From Filomicrobium sp. (GTDB lineage Bacteria; Pseudomonadota; Alphaproteobacteria; Rhizobiales; Hyphomicrobiaceae): 10,868 nucleotides of DNA. The stretch spans positions 1-10,868 of the forward strand of contig JAUWFF010000012.1 of NCBI GenBank assembly GCA_030607105.1, read 5' to 3'. The number at the start of each line of letters is the position of its first letter. Position 1 is the first letter of the stretch. Below are positions 6,621 to 10,868 of this stretch, piece by piece. A model generated the notes under the pieces. It had not been told where the DNA came from. It searched no databases and worked only from the letters and a program-made list of their open reading frames with translations. A program made the position numbers and the translations under genes.

Positions 6621-7384
6621 TCTTCTTCCTCAAGAATACCGTCAAACCGCCTACCGGCTACGTAGGCCACCGTACCCCCGATGAGCCCCGCAAACAGCAA
6701 ATCCAAGCCTGGTGTCAGGACAAAGAGCGGAGGGCCAAGCAAGGAGCCGATCACGAGTGCCAACCAATCCATCGTGAGGCGGGCAGCAGCCATCAAAGAC
6801 AAAAAAAAGTAGATGGGCGTCAGGAACAGCAGGCCGGCCGAGATCGCCAATGGCACCGATCCCGCTAACTCAAATCCAAGAGCGGTTCCCATCAGCGTCG
6901 CAGCGCTCATTCCGGTGCCGATACCCAAGAAGAATGTCATGCGCCGATTCTCGGGAAGCTTTGGCAAGAGCCGCAGCCCTTCCAGCCAGGCGGTGATGGC
7001 AACGAAGTGCGCGGCGGCCAACCGCCGCGATAGTGCCGGCCGAGGCTTGCCCAGCAAAGGCATGATGGTGACCATCATCGGAACGAGCCGCACCCCGGTT
7101 AGCCCGACAGCTAGGGCCCCGCCGATGATCGAGCCACCGCGGGCGAGCTGATCCATCAACACGACCTGCGCAGGCAGCGCAAAGAATACCGCCATCATGA
7201 AGATCGCGTTGAACAAGGACATGCCAGCATCATTGGCAAGCGCACCGAAGCCGCCAGAACTTGCCATGAGAATCGCACCAGGCGTGGAAAGCGCAACGCG
7301 CATGCCTTGGATAAAGGTCCAATTGGCATGGACCTTCCCTGGGTTTGCCAGGTCGTTGGCTTGGCTGGTTTTCTCTTGCTTCAC
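6617..7384 (-). CDS. azlC: AzlC-type large subunit of branched-chain amino acid exporter
   Basis: This is the large membrane subunit of an AzlCD exporter. It shows the family layout: WTFIQGMRVAL then a first glycine-rich hydrophobic stretch, FMMAVFFALPAQVVLMDQLARGG, the conserved VGLTGVRLVPMMVTIMPLL segment, and several further spans (GLLFLTPIYFFLSL, WLALVIGSLLGPPLFVL, LLFAGLIGGTVAYVAG). The frame is open far upstream into the preceding gene, so the start needs choosing. I take the GTG at 7384, four bases after the stop of the purH-like gene (255 residues), a translationally coupled arrangement with GAGGG immediately before it. The ATG at 7303 is an alternative that would trim 27 residues. 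The EEEE C terminus overlaps the azlD start. Confidence 0.85.
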   Translation of the reverse strand: MKQEKTSQANDLANPGKVHANWTFIQGMRVALSTPGAILMASSGGFGALANDAGMSLFNAIFMMAVFFALPAQVVLMDQLARGGSIIGGALAVGLTGVRLVPMMVTIMPLLGKPRPALSRRLAAAHFVAITAWLEGLRLLPKLPENRRMTFFLGIGTGMSAATLMGTALGFELAGSVPLAISAGLLFLTPIYFFLSLMAAARLTMDWLALVIGSLLGPPLFVLTPGLDLLFAGLIGGTVAYVAGRRFDGILEEEE

Positions 7385-7388
7385 GCCC

Positions 7389-8399
7389 TCAGTGACCGTA
7401 GAAAATTCGACCCTCGTTGGCTGGGACAGTATGGAAAAGGACATTGAATTGCTCGGCGTGGGCACGGACTTGGTTATCGTGGACCGAGCCGGAGGGTGCA
7501 AAGATCGCCTTGACCTTGCGACGAGCCAGCTGATCGAAGGCGTCGGCGAATGAGAAGAAAGAGTCACTGCAAACAGAAGCGCCGTCGAGCATTTGGGTGC
7601 GCCGCGTAAACTTAGCGTGTAGCACGGCGTTTTCACTGGCGGTCACAAGCTGGATGTGGCCCGCGGCGTTAGCAATCAGCATTTTGTCTCTGACGACGGT
7701 GATACAGCTCGACGGGCTTGCAGCACAGATCCCCCATGCGAGACTCATGTCGTTTTTGAGATCATTGTCCCATACAGCAGGAAATTGCGGCACATAGGGA
7801 TTGGGTTGCTGCGACACTGTTGCACCGCGGATGGCGTGCGAGATTGTCTCTTGGCGCAAGCTGTGGCGACCGAGCTTGCCGAGTTCGGGGTTGGCCAAAA
7901 GGTGGCACTTGCGGCCTTTTCGCTCAAAGTAGGGCGCGGCGGTTGCTTCGATCGAAGGCGCCGCGATGCCAAGGAATGGTCGGTTCTCGCCCATCCACTG
8001 GCGAATCTTATAAGCAGTCTGTTCGGTGATATCGACGTTGGTTATGAGAAATGCTCCGAATGCAGAGCGGAACTCATTCTCAATGGCGAGCTTGACGACA
8101 CTATCGGAAGCACCTGCTACGGCCGAAAACGGCGTGCCACGGCTAGTTAAGATCGCCATCTTTGGCACCTGACCAGCGACATTCGCTTCATAGGCCGCTG
8201 CGGCTCGCGTTATCGCCTCTAGGCTGTTATCGAATTCCTTCAGGGTCGACCAGCTCATGGAGGCTGCATCGCTTAAGGCCGTAGCTCCTTCGGGCGTCGT
8301 GAACCGGGTGATGGCCAGCGGATCCTGACTGCCAGCGTCGACGGTGACGAAACCACCTTGCTGTGGGTTCTCTCCGTAGTTCAGGGCGAAAGTTCCCAT
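7389..8399 (-). CDS. Stand-alone PurH AICAR-transformylase-domain protein, probably altered in activity
   Basis: This 336-residue protein corresponds to the C-terminal AICAR formyltransferase domain of bifunctional PurH, without the IMP cyclohydrolase domain. Recognisable pieces are LNYGENPQQ at 6-14 (LRYGENPHQ in PurH), MSWSTLKEFDNSLEAI near 48-63, EFRSAFGAFLITNVDIT near 109-125, AWGICAASPSSC near 221-232, SDSFFSFADAFDQLARRKVKAI near 278-299, APSGSVHDNQV and the C-terminal RIFYGH. Key positions differ. The KHxNPCG/KHVSPAG segment carrying the catalytic Lys-His reads TSRGTPFS (85-92), the Asn of KSNAIV is Ser231 by alignment, and GAGQxSR is AAGHIQL (246-251). Asp279 is kept. Ordinary AICAR transformylation is therefore doubtful. 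The ATG at 8399 has GGAG 11 bases upstream. It leads a unit with azlC and azlD. Confidence 0.75.
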   Translation of the reverse strand: MGTFALNYGENPQQGGFVTVDAGSQDPLAITRFTTPEGATALSDAASMSWSTLKEFDNSLEAITRAAAAYEANVAGQVPKMAILTSRGTPFSAVAGASDSVVKLAIENEFRSAFGAFLITNVDITEQTAYKIRQWMGENRPFLGIAAPSIEATAAPYFERKGRKCHLLANPELGKLGRHSLRQETISHAIRGATVSQQPNPYVPQFPAVWDNDLKNDMSLAWGICAASPSSCITVVRDKMLIANAAGHIQLVTASENAVLHAKFTRRTQMLDGASVCSDSFFSFADAFDQLARRKVKAIFAPSGSVHDNQVRAHAEQFNVLFHTVPANEGRIFYGH

Positions 8400-8562
8400 G
8401 GAAATTATGTCTCCGGTTAATTTTGTGCTGTCCGCTTTAGATCCGTATCACAGCCCAGATGGGTCAGCTCGCGATCGTGTCATATGAGCGTCCTTTGCCC
8501 GTGAGCACCTGGTTTCTGGATCATTTGGATACTCGTGGAAGGAAAACGCAAGAGTATCGACA
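8400..8562. other. Divergent upstream region of the purH-like unit and the patatin pseudogene
   Basis: The promoter for the minus-strand purH-like/azlCD unit should lie here. I could not identify a confident -35/-10 pair on either strand. The only clear structure is the inverted repeat at 8528-8558. Confidence 0.4.
8528..8558. repeat. Perfect inverted repeat GATACTC-N17-GAGTATC before the patatin start
   Basis: Seven-base arms at 8528-8534 and 8552-8558 flank a purine-rich GGAAGGAAAACG loop. The element ends four bases before the GTG at 8563. In RNA it would hold the only Shine-Dalgarno-like sequence in its loop; on DNA it could be a wide-spaced operator. Confidence 0.45.
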
Positions 8563-9448
8563 GTGCACCCGGTTCAAGCTCGCAAGACAGCTTTTGTATT
8601 CGCCTATGGCGGTAGCCTCGGTGTAATACAATTTCGCATGCTGCGAGCATTGAGTAATCACGGGGGGGGGAAACCCGATATGGTTGTCGGCTCCAGTTTC
8701 AGCGCCGTCAATGGCGCATTTTACGCAGGCGCGCCGGATACCAATGGGATTGGCAAACTCGATTCGATATGGCGTCGACTCAGGCCCAGAACGGTCTTTC
8801 CAATAACTCTATCGGCGCTGACCGGCACGCTGTGGGGCGGCAGCAACCTCGTCAGCCCTTGCGGTATGGAGGCTCTCGGTCACGCTCCATCTGCCTTACA
8901 AACGGCTGGAAGAGGCTGAAATCCCGATCCACATCGTTGCCACTGACCAGTTTACCGGCCGGCCCGTTGTGCTTCCGGAGAGGTCCGCCGTCAGAGCCGT
9001 GCTTGCCAGCTCTGCCATTCCCGCGGTGTTCCCGACCGTCGTCCGTCAGGATCGACTTTTGGTCGATGGCGCGATCACCAGCAATACGCCTGTCGAGATC
9101 GTTGTTGAACTCGGCGCGCGGCGGCTCATCGTCTTGTCGACAGGCTTCGCCTGTCCGCCAAGCGGGCCACCCGAGGGTGTCGTCGCTAGCGCGCTGCATT
9201 CGCTGACATTGTTCATCGCCCGGCAGCTCACCGCCGAGTTGGAACGCCTGGACGCCGACATCGACTACGCGATCGTGCCGACGTTGTACCCACTCATCGG
9301 CTCACCATAAGATTTCAAGAATGTCGGCGAACGCATCGACCAGGCGGCGGCTACCACGGATGCCTGGATCCGGACGGGCGGCGTCACCCGACCGACGATC
9401 CCATTGGAGATGAGGCCGGCGCATTGGCGATCAGAGGTCGCAGGATAG
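8563..9448 (+). pseudogene. Patatin-like phospholipase, decayed (frameshift plus nonsense codon)
   Basis: Patatin-like proteins are Ser-Asp lipid acyl hydrolases. The first frame (8563 to about 8887) reads TAFVFAYGGSLGVIQFRMLRAL, then PDMVVGSSFSAVNGAFYAGAPDTNG and LDSIWRRLRPRTVFPITLSALTG. Homology then jumps to the +1 frame at about 8888 with HLPYKRLEEAEIPIHIVATD, LASSAIPAVFP, the catalytic-Asp motif LVDGAITSNTPVEI (Asp codon 9065-9067) and a VLSTGFACPP run. One extra base near 8880-8888 explains the jump. This frame meets TAA at 9308-9310 where the family usually has SPYDF; reading on gives DFKNVGERIDQAAATTDAWIRTGG to a TAG at 9446. The nucleophile elbow is GSSFS rather than GxSxG, with Ser45 kept, and the oxyanion loop is YGGSLG rather than GGGxxG. 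The GTG start has a poor ribosome site. The damage makes a working enzyme unlikely. Confidence 0.85.
8662..8670 (+). repeat. G9 homopolymer inside the patatin pseudogene
   Basis: Nine consecutive G residues encode Gly-Gly-Gly in the first patatin frame (NHGGGKPDM). Relatives, from memory, have a shorter HGVxPD-type stretch, so the run may have gained bases. Such tracts are prone to slippage during replication and to sequencing error. Confidence 0.6.
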
Positions 9449-9550
9449 CGTATGGGGGCCCCTGCTGATCAATAGGGGTGATGGACTGAAGCTGGTAAAT
9501 GCCGTCCGGCCCTTGCGGGCGAAAGCTCTCATGGGTAGCCGATCCCCAAT

Positions 9551-9596
9551 GCAAAACGGGTGGAGACTTCATCTCCGCCCATTGTTGCTGTTTTGC
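9551..9596 (-). terminator. Probable intrinsic terminator after clpA, possibly two-way
   Basis: An inner stem pairs 9558-9566 with 9572-9580 around a 5-base loop (GGGTGGAGA/TCTCCGCCC, with one G-U wobble as plus-strand RNA and one C-A mismatch as minus-strand RNA). Outer arms GCAAAAC (9551-9557) and GTTTTGC (9590-9596) are perfectly complementary, with a 9-base bulge on one side. Read from clpA, the stem is followed by GTTTTGC, a short U run, 9 bp after the clpA stop. The U run is short, so strength is uncertain. No gene is evident in the rest of 9449-9604. Confidence 0.5.
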
Positions 9597-9604
9597 CTGC
9601 CCGT

Positions 9605-10868
9605 TTAGTCCCGCTTCTTACGTGGGACGCCCGGGACCGTGCCCGTGCCGTTGCTGCCTTTGCCCGATGGCTTGTTCTTCTTGCCCTTCGGGCTTGGCAA
9701 CGCTTTGCGCGGCGAAGCTGAGACAAGAGCGGCCTGGGGCTCGTCCTCATTGACATCGTCGTCGCTGTCTTCATCCGAGCCGTCATCAACCGACTCAGAC
9801 TTCTTGATCGACGGGTCGGCGGGGATGTATTCGAAGCCGAGGCGGCGATGATCTTCTTCGTCTTCGACGACCACCTTCACCGTGCCACCGTTTTCAAGGC
9901 TGCCAAAAAGCAATTCCTCGGCGAGCGGCTTTTTGATGTGCTCCTGTATGACACGGGCCAGCGGGCGCGCGCCGAACTTCTCGTCGTAGCCCTTGGCACC
10001 GATCCACTTGCTGGCATCTGGGCTCAGCTCGATGGTCACGCCGCGGTCGGCGAGTTGAGCTTCCAGCTGGAAGACGAACTTCTCGACGACTTTCTCGATG
10101 ACATCGGTCGACAATCCCGAGAATGGGATGACGGCATCGAGCCTGTTGCGGAACTCCGGCGTGAACAGCTTGTTGATGGCCTCGGTGTCGTCTCCTTCAC
10201 GCTTGATCCGGTTGAACCCGATCGGAGCTTTGGCCATGGCGCTGGCGCCGGCGTTCGACGTCATGATGAGGATGACGTTGCGGAAATCGACGGACTTGCC
10301 ATTGTGGTCGGTCAGCTTGCCGTGGTCCATGACCTGCAAGAGAATGTTGAACAGGTCGGGATGAGCCTTCTCGATCTCGTCAAGCAGCAGCACGGAATGG
10401 GGATGCTGATCAACGCCGTCGGTAAGAAGCCCGCCTTGGTCAAATCCCACGTACCCTGGGGGCGCGCCAATCAGACGTGAGACCGTGTGCTTTTCCATGT
10501 ACTCGGACATATCAAAGCGCAGCAACTCAACGCCCATTAGGTTCGCGAGCTGCTTGGCGACCTCGGTTTTGCCGACGCCGGTCGGTCCGGTAAACAGATA
10601 GCAGCCGATCGGTTTTTCGGGTTCACGTAGGCCGGCACGCGACAGCTTAATGGCGCTAGATAGCGCAACAATCGCCGCGTCCTGGCCAAACACCAGACGC
10701 TTTAAGTCCTTCTTAAGATTGGATAAAACCTCTGCATCCGACTTGGTGACCGTCTTCGGCGGAATACGCGCCATGGTGGCGACCGTCGCCTCGACTTCCT
10801 TGGTCGTAATGCGCTTCTTGCGCTTTTCCTCGGGCACCAGCATCTGGGAGGCGCCGGTTTCGTCGATG
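9605..10868 (-). CDS. clpA: ClpA, ATP-dependent Clp protease unfoldase subunit (C-terminal half; 5' end missing)
   Basis: ClpA hexamers unfold substrates, including N-degron proteins delivered by ClpS, and feed them to ClpP. The frame runs off the window; 420 residues are visible, beginning IDETGASQ just before the second AAA+ module. They show FGQDAAI, Walker A GPTGVGKT (about 10588-10565), DMSEYMEKHTVSRLIGAPPGYVGFDQGG with the pore-loop GYVG, Walker B VLLLDEIEK, the arginine-finger segment FTPEFRNRLD, an IGF motif (PIGFNRI) for ClpP docking, and sensor-2 GARPLARVIQ. The core ends at about GFEYIPA, where E. coli ClpA is nearly finished, but 70 more residues follow (9608-9817): an Asp/Glu-Ser run, then a Lys- and Pro-rich stretch ending in RKKRD. 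clpS is not in the window. Confidence 0.97.
   Translation of the reverse strand, partial: IDETGASQMLVPEEKRKKRITTKEVEATVATMARIPPKTVTKSDAEVLSNLKKDLKRLVFGQDAAIVALSSAIKLSRAGLREPEKPIGCYLFTGPTGVGKTEVAKQLANLMGVELLRFDMSEYMEKHTVSRLIGAPPGYVGFDQGGLLTDGVDQHPHSVLLLDEIEKAHPDLFNILLQVMDHGKLTDHNGKSVDFRNVILIMTSNAGASAMAKAPIGFNRIKREGDDTEAINKLFTPEFRNRLDAVIPFSGLSTDVIEKVVEKFVFQLEAQLADRGVTIELSPDASKWIGAKGYDEKFGARPLARVIQEHIKKPLAEELLFGSLENGGTVKVVVEDEEDHRRLGFEYIPADPSIKKSESVDDGSDEDSDDDVNEDEPQAALVSASPRKALPSPKGKKNKPSGKGSNGTGTVPGVPRKKRD

Noticed and set aside
7385..7636. Longer azlC starting at the upstream ATG at 7636
   Set aside because: It would overlap 84 codons of the purH-like gene and add residues unlike the AzlC family; the GTG at 7384 fits coupling.
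9384..9572. Minus-strand 62-residue open frame between clpA and the patatin pseudogene
   Set aside because: Its start lies within the clpA terminator hairpin with GGAG directly against the ATG, its end overlaps the patatin remnant, and I recognise no family in it.
9848..10480. 210-residue plus-strand open frame opposite clpA
   Set aside because: clpA on the minus strand is unmistakable over the whole interval; the plus frame is a high-GC shadow.

Overview
The window is chromosomal DNA of moderate-to-high GC from an alphaproteobacterium, most likely of the order Hyphomicrobiales (Rhizobiales). The best evidence is a DUF1849/EipB gene, a family known from Alphaproteobacteria, together with alphaproteobacterial-looking DUF482 (COG3146), HIT and ClpA proteins. 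No tRNA, rRNA, CRISPR array, transposase or integrase is visible.

Layout: (1) 1-720, the 3' part of a ROK-family sugar kinase on +. (2) 743-1615, eipB on -, divergent from (3) 1769-2239, a RidA/YjgF-family gene on +; their shared 153-bp upstream region holds two perfect inverted repeats. (4) 2308-3450, an unrecognised exported protein with an Arg-rich tail on -. (5) 3774-5572, a DUF482 acyltransferase-like gene followed by a HIT nucleotide hydrolase on +. (6) 5642-6283, an atypical SDR on +, overlapping tail-to-tail with (7) a tightly coupled minus-strand unit 8399-6273: a stand-alone PurH AICAR-transformylase-like protein, then azlC and azlD. (8) 8563-9448, a patatin-like phospholipase pseudogene on + with a frameshift, a nonsense codon and changed active-site motifs. 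(9) 9605-10868, the 3' part of clpA on -, with a probable terminator at 9551-9596.

Most genes are housekeeping or accessory metabolism: metabolite-damage control (RidA), nucleotide hydrolysis (HIT), envelope maintenance (EipB), regulated proteolysis (ClpA) and sugar phosphorylation (ROK). The segment between the HIT gene and clpA (about 5.6-9.5 kb) looks like the accessory part.

I see no defence system or mobile element. The most unusual material is the purH-like/azlCD unit, whose formyltransferase-like protein lacks residues used for AICAR transformylation, and the decayed patatin gene with a G9 tract. I did not find convincing evidence of a wholly new multi-gene system; the purH-like/azlCD unit is the nearest candidate.
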